A stretch of 6,759 nt of DNA from an uncultured Peptococcaceae bacterium (GCA_938044045.1 CALIQN010000114.1:1-6759), one strand, 5' to 3'. Positions 1 through 4,755 are shown, counted from the stretch's first letter. The notes: a model not told the origin generated them from the sequence alone. Numbers and translations: made by a program.

Positions 1-339
1 TATATCTTCAGTGCTAAGGGCACCATCAGAGTATAGGTTTTTTACTAAATTGCCTATAGAATGACCTGCATACCTTTTTAAAAAATTACCTGTTTCAATT
101 TCAAGATACTCGTCTTCTGTAATTAGTGCTTCATAATGGTGCTGTTTGCCCTCTTTGATAATATTCAAAAAGCCTTTTTCACTCAGTCGACGCAATAAGG
201 TGAGTAAGGTCTGAGGCTTCCACTGATTGTCGGCAAGCTTTGTTGTAATCTTGCTTGTCGTGATAGGGGGCTCTAGTTGCCATATCGCTTTCATCACATT
301 AAATTCTGTATCAGGCAATCGCTTTGACTTATCTTTCAT
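1..339 (-). CDS. BlaI/MecI-family transcriptional repressor, C-terminus cut by window edge
   Basis: The first 113 residues are present; the family is usually about 120-130 residues, so only a short tail is missing. Residues 8-70 form the family's winged helix: PDTEFNVMKAIW, then ITTKL, W40, the recognition stretch QTLLTLLRRLSEKGFL (43-58) and a wing ending QHHYEAL. Residues 80-113 are the helical dimerisation tail. In MecI and BlaI the sensor protease pathway cleaves at Asn101-Phe102; here the aligned position looks like N101-L102 (by eye). The start is fixed by AGGAGG at 345-350, five bases upstream of the ATG. Family members repress beta-lactamase, penicillin-binding-protein or copper genes and usually their own operon. 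A BlaR1-like sensor protease gene would be expected downstream, left of the window; this is inference. The family call is firm, but the regulated target cannot be seen. Confidence 0.93.
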   Translation of the reverse strand, partial: MKDKSKRLPDTEFNVMKAIWQLEPPITTSKITTKLADNQWKPQTLLTLLRRLSEKGFLNIIKEGKQHHYEALITEDEYLEIETGNFLKRYAGHSIGNLVKNLYSDGALSTEDI

Positions 340-368
340 TTTTTCCTCCTACACCTACAACTTTATAA

Positions 369-394
369 CGTTATTCTACAATAGTAGAATAACG
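369..394. promoter_or_regulatory. Perfect palindromic operator overlapping the repressor promoter
   Basis: The arms CGTTATTCTAC (369-379) and GTAGAATAACG (384-394) are exact reverse complements around a 4-base centre, AATA. The palindrome covers the spacer and the -10 of the repressor promoter, so a bound dimer would block RNA polymerase. BlaI-family repressors bind dyads with TACA/TGTA-like half-sites near the centre, and the CTAC/GTAG core is compatible with that. The palindrome is seen directly; binding by the adjacent repressor is inferred from position. Confidence 0.75.
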
Positions 395-401
395 AGGTCA
401 A
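373..401 (-). promoter_or_regulatory. Promoter of the BlaI-family repressor gene
   Basis: On the minus strand a -35 TTGACC (401-396) and a -10 TAGAAT (378-373) are separated by exactly 17 bases. Each differs from the sigma-A consensus at one position. The -10 lies about 33 bases upstream of the ATG, leaving room for a short leader that carries the ribosome binding site. Confidence 0.8.
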
Positions 402-436
402 TGTTCTTTTTTCTTAAATCTCAAATAGTCCTTATA

Positions 437-480
437 TAAAAAAAGTCCTCTTTAGAAAATTGCTAAAGAGGCTTTTTTTA
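437..480. terminator. Bidirectional rho-independent terminator
   Basis: A 9-bp perfect stem, CCTCTTTAG (447-455) with CTAAAGAGG (463-471), has a 7-base loop. It is flanked by A-rich sequence on the left and a T run (473-479) on the right, so it can act on either strand. It lies 22 bp past the stop of the minus-strand cupin gene, which is its most likely client. Confidence 0.85.
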
Positions 481-501
481 ATTAACTATTCATTTTAACT
501 T

Positions 502-984
502 TTACTTTTTAGCGATAAAGCTTTCTTCCACCTTATTATATTCCTCATCAGAGACAGGCTCAAGCCATTGATTGGTTGGATCCTCACCTGGAATTTCAAT
601 GGCAAGGTGTGAAAACCAAGAATCTGAAGTTGCGCCATGCCAATGCTTGACATCAGGTGGAATATTGACCACACTGCCTGGTGTCATGATGATAGCATCT
701 TTTCCCCATTCTTGGTAATAGCCTTTTCCGCCAACGCAGATTAACATCTGACCCCCACCACTCTTAGCAGGGTGTTTGTGCCAGTTGTTACGGCATCCTG
801 GCTCAAAGGTTACATTGAGGATAAAAAGTTGATCTTTGGAAACTGGGGCAAGATAGTTTTTGCCTGAAAAGAACTCACCAAAACCAGTGTTGAGTTCACC
901 AATAGGAAAGACCATACTACTTTGATGCTTATCTTTTGCGATTAATTCTTCCGGTGTTTCAATTTGAATATTTTTTTCACTCAT
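502..984 (-). CDS. Single-domain cupin protein, (R)-mandelonitrile-lyase/TM1459-type
   Basis: A 160-residue cytoplasmic protein with one cupin barrel. Motif 1 has H69 and H71 (WHKHP) followed by Q79. Motif 2 is PGSVVNIPPDVKHWHGA (102-118) with H114 and H116, and a further H126 follows. This HxH...Q...H set matches the metal ligands of bacterial Mn-dependent hydroxynitrile-lyase cupins such as the Granulicella enzyme, where I recall His53, His55, Gln59, His94 and the active-site His106. Compared with those, about four extra residues (AKSG region) sit between H71 and Q79. Relatives are often annotated as carboxymuconolactone-decarboxylase-associated cupins, and their natural substrates are mostly unknown. 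GGAGGT at 994-999, nine bases upstream, supports the ATG. It lies 97 bp downstream of the methyltransferase-like gene on the same strand with no terminator between, so co-transcription is possible. The cupin fold is certain; the enzymatic activity is not established. Confidence 0.88.
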   Translation of the reverse strand: MSEKNIQIETPEELIAKDKHQSSMVFPIGELNTGFGEFFSGKNYLAPVSKDQLFILNVTFEPGCRNNWHKHPAKSGGGQMLICVGGKGYYQEWGKDAIIMTPGSVVNIPPDVKHWHGATSDSWFSHLAIEIPGEDPTNQWLEPVSDEEYNKVEESFIAKK

Positions 985-1081
985 TATCTATAGACCTCCA
1001 TTTATATTTCTAATCTCACTACGCTTACATGCTATTACATACACCAAATTATCCTTTTATAAAAATCAAGATGACTATTTT

Positions 1082-1573
1082 TTAACCTCGATACCATGGC
1101 AAGCATCTATTGACTCGCTTGCAATAAGCGAGATATTCCTCTCCATATAGTTCGCTCAGCCATTTTTCCTCACTAGCTTTTAAAAGCAAGGTCATTAATA
1201 ACCAGTAAACCAAAGGTAAGATAAAAAGCAAGATGTTCCCATAGAGCAATAAAATACCTGTAAATAAAAACATAAAAGCACTATAAATAGGATTGCGCAC
1301 AAAAGCATAAATCCCACCAGTCACCAATTGATTGGTTTTAATCGAATAATCCAGCTTAGAAAAAAGTGCCCCATTAAGCCATAATACAATCCCTAAAACA
1401 ATACAAACAAGACCACATACAAAAAACACCTTATTCAACTGTACTATAGTGATGATAGGTATCTTGCCAGCTACTGAAAATCCTAACCCAATGGCGGTCA
1501 AAATCGCAATACAACCCACATAAACTGGTCCAATACCCAATAGTGAAAGATGTTTCTCAGCCAATAGACTCAT
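1082..1573 (-). CDS. Isoprenylcysteine carboxyl methyltransferase-like integral membrane protein
   Basis: A 163-residue membrane protein with about four hydrophobic segments (near 11-35, 48-70, 96-112 and 113-132). The C-terminal half carries the ICMT/PEMT signature: LVTGGIYAFVRNPIYSA (83-99), with the R-[HN]-P-x-Y element R93-N94-P95-Y97, then EEKWLSELYGEEYLAYCKRV (135-154) with E135, E136, Y143, Y147 and Y150, and a closing P159-W160. In this superfamily these residues bind S-adenosylmethionine and form the active site at the membrane face. Bacterial members methylate lipids or small molecules, and the substrate here is unknown. Length is typical of short bacterial members. The start is uncertain: the Shine-Dalgarno AAGGAG touches the ATG at 1573 and would better serve a TTG at 1564. 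The cupin gene follows on the same strand. Confidence 0.85.
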   Translation of the reverse strand: MSLLAEKHLSLLGIGPVYVGCIAILTAIGLGFSVAGKIPIITIVQLNKVFFVCGLVCIVLGIVLWLNGALFSKLDYSIKTNQLVTGGIYAFVRNPIYSAFMFLFTGILLLYGNILLFILPLVYWLLMTLLLKASEEKWLSELYGEEYLAYCKRVNRCLPWYRG

Positions 1574-1579
1574 CTCCTT
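1562..1579 (-). promoter_or_regulatory. Ribosome binding site that favours a TTG start at 1564
   Basis: On the minus strand AAGGAG (1579-1574) is directly followed by ATG (1573-1571) with no spacer, which is too close for normal initiation. Codon 4 is TTG (1564-1562), nine bases from the Shine-Dalgarno. The protein may therefore start there, giving 160 residues. Confidence 0.5.
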
Positions 1580-1593
1580 AAATGTAATCTCAC

Positions 1594-1622
1594 TTGTAGC
1601 GACGACTAAAAACTGCTATGAT
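1594..1622 (+). promoter_or_regulatory. Extended -10 promoter for the 153-residue hypothetical protein
   Basis: A -35 TTGTAG (1594-1599) and a -10 TATGAT (1617-1622) are separated by 17 bases. TG at 1614-1615 gives an extended -10 (TGC-TATGAT). It faces the gene starting at 1659. No equally good promoter for the divergent methyltransferase-like gene was seen in this gap. Confidence 0.72.
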
Positions 1623-1658
1623 GCATTACAATACAATCTATGGAGGTGCTATAAAATA

Positions 1659-2120
1659 ATGGAATACAAGAGAAATCGAATGGAATCACTCCCTTTTAGT
1701 CTCCATGATAGCCATATACAAAAAATGACAGTAAGTGACAATGCCTTGATTTTGAAGGTGAATAAGGTCTTTCAATACACTGATACTGAACAAAGAATTT
1801 ACACTGGTGACATTATTTTTACCGAAACAGACTTGGAAGATTGTTCTATTTTCATCTTTAATGCTGATGTCTATCGAGGTGATTTTCAAGGAAAGGTGAT
1901 TGACCTAAAAGAACACCTAGAACACTATCCTCATGCAGAATTTGAAATCCTCACCGAAAGCTATCATGGTTATGACAGCATCTATATTGGTCTTTTGAGA
2001 CAAGAAGGTAAGAAAACAGTCTCTGCCATATTGACACTTTGGAATATGGGAGAGATGATTTACCATCTGAATTTTGAGCGTTCTGTGCCTTATCATTCTG
2101 CAAAAAAAGAAACACACTAA
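1659..2120 (+). CDS. Hypothetical protein, 153 residues
   Basis: I do not recognise a named family. The protein is soluble, with no signal peptide or membrane segment. It begins with a short basic tail and then LPFSLHDSHIQKMTVSDNAL (11-30), a pattern seen in small uncharacterised Firmicutes proteins that open with a SLHDxxI-type motif. The middle alternates short beta-like stretches (LILKVNKVFQY, IYTGDIIFTE, CSIFIFNADVY), suggesting a mostly beta fold. The C-terminus (KKETH) is basic. GGAGGT at 1642-1647 lies 11 bases before the ATG, slightly long. An in-frame ATG at 1680 (codon 8) lacks a good ribosome binding site, so the first ATG is preferred. It is monocistronic, transcribed divergently from the methyltransferase-like gene, and I see no strong terminator after it. 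Confidence 0.82.
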   Translation: MEYKRNRMESLPFSLHDSHIQKMTVSDNALILKVNKVFQYTDTEQRIYTGDIIFTETDLEDCSIFIFNADVYRGDFQGKVIDLKEHLEHYPHAEFEILTESYHGYDSIYIGLLRQEGKKTVSAILTLWNMGEMIYHLNFERSVPYHSAKKETH

Positions 2121-2270
2121 ACTAAGTTATATCTTTTTAGCTTATTCTAACTATTAAGACTACTATAGCACAAACAAAGTCAGGCTGACCATATAAAATC
2201 TAGCCTATTGTACTCTAAACTAATACACCTAGTCCTACAAAAATTTTTCAAAAAATCCTATAATTTTTTC

Positions 2271-2299
2271 TTGTATTTCAAAGGTAATTTTGCTATACT
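2271..2299 (+). promoter_or_regulatory. Promoter of tRNA-Lys
   Basis: A -35 TTGTAT (2271-2276), 17-base spacer and -10 TATACT (2294-2299) preceded by TGC (extended -10). The tRNA begins only six bases after the -10, so transcription would start at or next to the mature 5' end. Confidence 0.78.
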
Positions 2300-2305
2300 A
2301 ATTCC

Positions 2306-2378
2306 GGACCGTTAGCTCAGCTGGTAGAGCACGCGACTCTTAATCGTGTTGTCGAGAGTTCGATCCTCTCACGGTCCA
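2306..2378 (+). tRNA. tRNA-Lys, anticodon CUU
   Basis: A complete 73-base cloverleaf up to the discriminator base. The acceptor arms GGACCGT/ACGGTCC pair perfectly. The D arm is GCTC/GAGC, the anticodon stem CGCGA/TCGTG has one G-T pair, and the T arm is GAGAG/CTCTC around TTCGATC. The anticodon loop is CTCTTAA, giving anticodon CUU, which reads AAG lysine codons. The 3' CCA is not encoded: the discriminator A is followed directly by a T run. It has its own promoter. tRNA-Lys(CUU) genes are known integration targets for mobile elements in Firmicutes, and the DNA just downstream shows repeat structure consistent with that. Confidence 0.97.
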
Positions 2379-2477
2379 TTTTTTTATGTCCATTTGTAGC
2401 TAACTACTTGCAAAATACGCTTTTTAAGCCATTTTTAATTTTTCACTGTTTCTAATCATTGCTATCTTTTCTTAAAG

Positions 2478-2496
2478 TTCGTAGCGTTTTCGTAGC
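2478..2496. repeat. Pair of TTCGTAGC direct repeats, 11-bp period
   Basis: TTCGTAGC at 2478-2485 and 2489-2496 are exact copies spaced by about one helical turn, embedded in an imperfect inverted repeat (AAGTTCG...CGAAACTT). Such phased short repeats next to a tRNA are reminiscent of tyrosine-recombinase arm sites; that role is inference. Confidence 0.5.
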
Positions 2497-2530
2497 ACGA
2501 AACTTAGTCATTTACAAAAAATACTTGCAA

Positions 2531-2566
2531 AAACACCACACGATTTAAAGTGTGGTGTTTTTTTAT
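2531..2566 (+). terminator. Rho-independent terminator downstream of tRNA-Lys
   Basis: An 11-bp perfect stem, AAACACCACAC (2531-2541) with GTGTGGTGTTT (2550-2560), has an 8-base loop followed by a T run to 2564. It lies about 150 bp past the tRNA and is the first strong hairpin on that strand. It may originally have belonged to a gene since lost. Confidence 0.85.
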
Positions 2567-2647
2567 TAAAATTTTTAAATACTTTACTATTAGGTCGTTC
2601 TTTTTTATCAAAACCCTTAATTGAATTTCCGCAATAAAGAATAGACC

Positions 2648-2665
2648 TTTTTATGTCATGTCTAG
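2648..2665 (+). repeat. 18-bp direct repeat, copy 1 (att-like)
   Basis: TTTTTATGTCATGTCTAG is identical to 3054-3071. Its first ten bases, TTTTTATGTC, also occur at 2381-2390 directly behind the tRNA. The two 18-bp copies bracket the segment holding the 58-residue gene and its broken partner. Confidence 0.8.
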
Positions 2666-2693
2666 GACGATTTTCTATCATATTTTATGCATC

Positions 2694-2723
2694 AAAAAAC
2701 CACCTACCTCTTAGTAGGTGGTT
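2694..2723 (-). terminator. Rho-independent terminator of the 58-residue gene
   Basis: A 9-bp perfect stem, AACCACCTA (2698-2706) with TAGGTGGTT (2715-2723), has an 8-base loop and, on the minus strand, a run of six T (2699-2694). The stem begins inside the stop codon of the 58-residue gene, so coding sequence and terminator overlap. Confidence 0.87.
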
Positions 2724-2898
2724 ATCCGAAATTCTCATATTTCTTTTTCCATTTGAGATATTCCTCGTATGTTTTCTTCACTTCATCTGGTGCATCTTCT
2801 AATTCATAAACCCATTTTCCATCGACAAAATGTACATAAGGGTCAAGTATTTTGTCAAATCTTCTTGATATTTCATATTCTTCTCCTACTAGCATCAT
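2722..2898 (-). CDS. Small hypothetical protein, 58 residues
   Basis: I do not recognise a family. The protein starts MMLVGEEYEISRR, has a central aromatic stretch YVHFVDGKWVYELEDAP (21-37) and ends in a charged, lysine-rich helix (VKKTYEEYLKWKKKYENFG, 40-58). It is cytoplasmic and acidic-basic mixed, with no membrane segment. It is very likely real despite its length: AAGGAGGT (2915-2908) lies nine bases before the ATG, and the stop runs straight into a strong terminator. Its ATG overlaps the stop of an upstream reading frame (ATGA), the mark of translational coupling in a two-gene operon. A second in-frame ATG follows immediately. The upstream partner is broken, so this may be the surviving half of a two-gene module carried by a former mobile element. 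The function is unknown. Confidence 0.75.
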   Translation of the reverse strand: MMLVGEEYEISRRFDKILDPYVHFVDGKWVYELEDAPDEVKKTYEEYLKWKKKYENFG

Positions 2899-3054
2899 AA
2901 ACCAAACACCTCCTTCATTTTCTTGTCTAATTCATCATGCCCACATGTACCCTCACGATGATAACGCACGTACCACTCTGCAAATGATGCCTTAGTCTCC
3001 TCGTTTCGCTTCTATAAAGCTATGGTAATGCTTTTTATTCAATTTAGTAATCAT
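2895..3054 (-). pseudogene. Broken upstream partner of the 58-residue gene
   Basis: The open frame 3011-2895 (38 residues, KRNEETKASFAEWYVRYHRE..., ending MKEVFGL) has no start codon and begins right after an in-frame TAG (3014-3012). In the next frame a 20-residue reading frame starts at ATG 3054 (MITKLNKKHYHSFIEAKRGD) and stops at 2992. The two overlap around the shared K-R, so one frameshift (one extra or two missing bases near 3000-3011) would join them into a protein of about 54 residues ending in ATGA overlap with the next gene. No ribosome binding site precedes the ATG, and its first base is the edge of the 18-bp repeat. The original 5' part may therefore have been replaced by recombination. 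The protein-like composition of the 38-residue part supports a decayed gene; no family was recognised. Confidence 0.55.
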
Positions 3055-3071
3055 TTTTATGTCATGTCTAG
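3054..3071 (+). repeat. 18-bp direct repeat, copy 2 (att-like)
   Basis: TTTTTATGTCATGTCTAG is identical to 2648-2665. This copy continues as CAACTTG, giving ATTTTTATGTC..TGTCTAGCAACTTG, which resembles by eye both the tRNA-flanking ATTTTTTTATGTCCATTTGTAGCTAAC and a degenerate copy at 3113-3135. An imperfect inverted repeat (ACTTGG-TACAG-CCAAAGT, 3074-3091) follows. Confidence 0.8.
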
Positions 3072-3112
3072 CAACTTGGTACAGCCAAAGTCACGCCTAT
3101 CATCAATCCATT

Positions 3113-3135
3113 ATTTTATGACTTGTGCTAACTTG
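3113..3135 (+). repeat. Degenerate third copy of the att-like sequence
   Basis: ATTTTATG followed by ACTTGTGCTAACTTG matches the spacing and most bases of the 3053-3078 copy, and shares TTGT and GCTAAC with the tRNA flank (2395-2404 region). The match is by eye with small gaps. The stretch also supplies a possible -35 for the next gene. Confidence 0.4.
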
Positions 3136-3151
3136 TATTTTATAAGATAAT
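3123..3151 (+). promoter_or_regulatory. Candidate promoter for the 151-residue membrane protein
   Basis: TTGTGC (3123-3128), 17-base spacer, GATAAT (3146-3151). The -10 is good and the -35 weak. The -35 lies inside the degenerate repeat at 3113-3135, so the element boundary may have created or altered this promoter. Confidence 0.45.
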
Positions 3152-3179
3152 AGAAAAAACCTTTAGGAGCGTGATAACC

Positions 3180-3635
3180 ATGCGTGTTTTGAAAAAACTG
3201 AGTGCCCTAGTGTGGCATAAAATTATTGTCAACTTACTTATCGTTGGTACCTTATTTTTTCTTCTTGGTGAAGTCAAGTTTCCTACTATGCCTGTTCATG
3301 AAGAGTTAATAAAAATGACCTATACTGACATCTCTTTAGAAATTGTTAAACTTATTTTAGTCTTTGCTTTCTACCTATCCTTGATACTATGTCTCAAAAA
3401 AAGAATCACTACCCTATTAATTGTCTTTAATACAATGGCATTTTGTTTTTATGCTTCTGCCGTATTTTTTGTCTCTGTACTATTTCAATATAGCCTATTT
3501 GATGATCTTGAACCTCATACTCTCCTCTATGATGGTGCACTAATCACGCTTTATGCCATCTCTATTGCTACCTTGATGATTGCTAAAGACAAAAATCTTA
3601 CCTTTAGCCAAAAATTTTTGCATCAAAACTACTAA
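3180..3635 (+). CDS. Hypothetical four-helix membrane protein
   Basis: A 151-residue protein with four predicted membrane helices: about 14-30, 52-71, 76-103 (long) and 117-134. Short basic loops (KKR near 73-75) lie between helices 2 and 3, and the C-terminal tail is basic. I do not recognise a family, and no catalytic motif stands out. The ATG at 3180 is preferred over an in-frame GTG at 3171 because the Shine-Dalgarno (TAGGAG, ending 3169) is ten bases from the ATG but only one base from the GTG. It is the first intact gene beyond the repeat-rich region. It stands alone on its strand, with 122 bp before the next gene, and I see no terminator hairpin after its stop. Confidence 0.8.
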   Translation: MRVLKKLSALVWHKIIVNLLIVGTLFFLLGEVKFPTMPVHEELIKMTYTDISLEIVKLILVFAFYLSLILCLKKRITTLLIVFNTMAFCFYASAVFFVSVLFQYSLFDDLEPHTLLYDGALITLYAISIATLMIAKDKNLTFSQKFLHQNY

Positions 3636-3677
3636 AAAGCATCCTCCTTTCGCACATTAGTTCACGAGCATCTTTTA

Positions 3678-3717
3678 ATGACAAATAACGTATATTATAG
3701 TACAATTATAATATAAT
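3678..3717 (+). promoter_or_regulatory. Promoter region of the stalk-domain protein gene
   Basis: ATGACA (3678-3683), 17-base spacer and TACAAT (3701-3706) form a near-consensus promoter. Two further TATAAT hexamers overlap at 3707-3712 and 3712-3717, so the exact -10 in use is uncertain. Confidence 0.55.
3691..3715. promoter_or_regulatory. Palindrome in the stalk-protein promoter, possible operator
   Basis: TATATTATA (3691-3699) and TATAATATA (3707-3715) are exact inverted copies around GTACAAT. The dyad covers the candidate -10. Spacing between half-sites (7) does not fit the PerR box, and no known regulator could be assigned. AT-rich dyads arise easily by chance, so the operator role is tentative. 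Confidence 0.4.
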
Positions 3718-3757
3718 GATTGCTCTATCACTACGATGAAAAAAAAGGAGTGTTTTT

Positions 3758-4636
3758 ATGAAAAAATTAACAGCTTTTTTACTTGCATCTTTTTTATTCT
3801 TAAGCTGTCCTTCTCACGCTTCCTACCTCAACCAAATGCCTCTTCCTGTTACCGTTACTGCCAATGGTGAGATGGTCATCTCTGATGCAGAGGCAAAAGT
3901 CATTAGTGGTAGAACCCTACTCCCATTAAGAGCTGCGGCAGAAGCCCTTGATGCCAAGGTCGCTTGGAATGCAAACACAAAACAAGCCACCATTACCAAG
4001 GATGGTACCACCTTGGTCTTTACAGTCAATAAAAAGTCATTTACAAAAAATGGTAGTGTCCTTACCCTAGATGTTCCTTTAAGCATCTATAGTAACCATA
4101 TTTATTTACCTGTAAGGGCATTTTCAGAAGCATTAAATATCCAAACACACTGGGATGGCGTGCATAGAGTCGTCTCTCTTGGCAAAAAACAAACCTACGA
4201 AGCAAACAATGTCCCACTGCCTTATGGGGCAAATGTAATTATTGATAAATACAGTCCGAATCCCTCTAGCGATCCCCTCGTAGGAACATGGATTGGTGTA
4301 GATAAAGAAAACACTGACTCTGCACAAATGATGTTTATTCATCATATCAAAGGAGATAGTTATAAACTCTTTATCTTGGAATTTTCCAATTTAAATGATC
4401 CTAAAAATGCCATATTAGACTTATGGTACAACAACGCTACCTTTAATCCAACCAATCATACATTGACCATAAGAGAAGAGGGCATCAAATATTCACGTGG
4501 TCCTGGACATGAATACCCAAGCCCAACCACCTACTTCTCTTCAGTCAACAATAATACCATCAGAGCCTTTGCCTATATCAATTCTGAAACCAATGGACGT
4601 GAACAAGCTATAGGCGTAACTTTTGAAAAAATATAA
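3758..4636 (+). CDS. Secreted stalk-domain protein (copper-amine-oxidase N-terminal-like)
   Basis: A 292-residue exported protein. Residues 1-21 are a signal peptide (KK, hydrophobic core, cleavage after S-H-A); C17 does not make a proper lipobox. Residues about 30-143 match the copper amine oxidase N-terminal-like domain common in Bacillota cell-surface proteins, with its two typical half-repeats: GRTLLPLRAAAEALDAKVAW (51-70, followed by TKQATI) and NHIYLPVRAFSEALNIQTHW (113-132, followed by HRVVSL). These domains act as binding or spacer modules, and no amine oxidase catalytic domain is present. Residues about 150-292 are a beta-rich domain starting PLVGTWIG, reminiscent of lipocalin-like folds, which I cannot assign. 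AAGGAG at 3745-3750 lies seven bases before the ATG. A strong terminator follows the stop. It is probably monocistronic and acts outside the membrane. Confidence 0.88.
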   Translation: MKKLTAFLLASFLFLSCPSHASYLNQMPLPVTVTANGEMVISDAEAKVISGRTLLPLRAAAEALDAKVAWNANTKQATITKDGTTLVFTVNKKSFTKNGSVLTLDVPLSIYSNHIYLPVRAFSEALNIQTHWDGVHRVVSLGKKQTYEANNVPLPYGANVIIDKYSPNPSSDPLVGTWIGVDKENTDSAQMMFIHHIKGDSYKLFILEFSNLNDPKNAILDLWYNNATFNPTNHTLTIREEGIKYSRGPGHEYPSPTTYFSSVNNNTIRAFAYINSETNGREQAIGVTFEKI

Positions 4637-4650
4637 CAAAATATAACAAA
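4631..4650 (+). repeat. Tandem 10-bp repeat at the stop codon
   Basis: ATATAACAAA occurs twice in perfect tandem. The first copy contains the stop codon TAA (4634-4636) of the stalk-domain gene, and the second runs into the terminator. It probably arose by replication slippage. Confidence 0.7.
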
Positions 4651-4683
4651 AAGCACCTCTGCCTCATTGGTAGAGGTGCTTTT
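4649..4683 (+). terminator. Rho-independent terminator after the stalk-domain gene
   Basis: A 12-bp perfect stem, AAAAGCACCTCT (4649-4660) with AGAGGTGCTTTT (4672-4683), has an 11-base loop containing CATTGG. The poly-T run is short. It insulates the downstream toxin-antitoxin operon from read-through. Confidence 0.88.
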
Positions 4684-4755
4684 ATTGCCCTCTCTTTAAG
4701 TTAAATACCCAACCATCTGCCTTAAACTAAAACCATTTTATTTTACCTCAAAAAG

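Larger units (their letters stand above)
2379..2647. other. Gene-poor scarred region downstream of tRNA-Lys
   Basis: No convincing gene was found here on either strand. Short repeats dominate: GTCCATTT at the tRNA end (2374-2381) recurs at 2388-2395; TACTTGCAAAA occurs at 2405-2415 and 2522-2532; and TTCGTAGC occurs twice with an 11-bp period at 2478-2496. A strong terminator lies at 2531-2560. The stretch resembles leftover attachment-site DNA of an integrated element, but no recombinase gene remains. Confidence 0.5.

Noticed and set aside
985..1081. Separate promoter for the cupin gene
   Set aside because: Several -10-like AT-rich hexamers exist but none has a -35 at 16-18 bases; co-transcription with the upstream methyltransferase-like gene cannot be excluded.
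2508..2681. A 57-codon minus-strand reading frame (MIENRPRHDIKRSIL..., ending FASIFCK) across the tRNA-flanking region
   Set aside because: It has no ribosome binding site, reads through the strong hairpin at 2531-2560 and through the 18-bp repeat, and has a composition typical of translated non-coding DNA.
3059..3121. A 20-codon plus-strand reading frame inside the second 18-bp repeat (MSCLATWYSQSHAYHQSIIL)
   Set aside because: There is no Shine-Dalgarno, it is very short and it lies within repeat sequence; it is better explained as attachment-site or repeat DNA.
2379..3170. CRISPR array or insertion sequence in the repeat-rich region
   Set aside because: Repeats are few, irregularly spaced and of different sequence; no transposase and no terminal inverted repeats were found.
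3171..3179. GTG start at 3171 for the four-helix membrane protein
   Set aside because: The Shine-Dalgarno ends one base before this GTG, whereas the ATG at 3180 has a normal ten-base spacing.
3636..3680. Possible terminator after the membrane protein from two AGCATC segments
   Set aside because: The two AGCATC copies are direct, not inverted, repeats and cannot form a hairpin.
3691..3715. PerR or Fur box upstream of the stalk-domain gene
   Set aside because: The half-site spacing is seven bases rather than that of the PerR consensus, and there is no Fur-like hexamer array.
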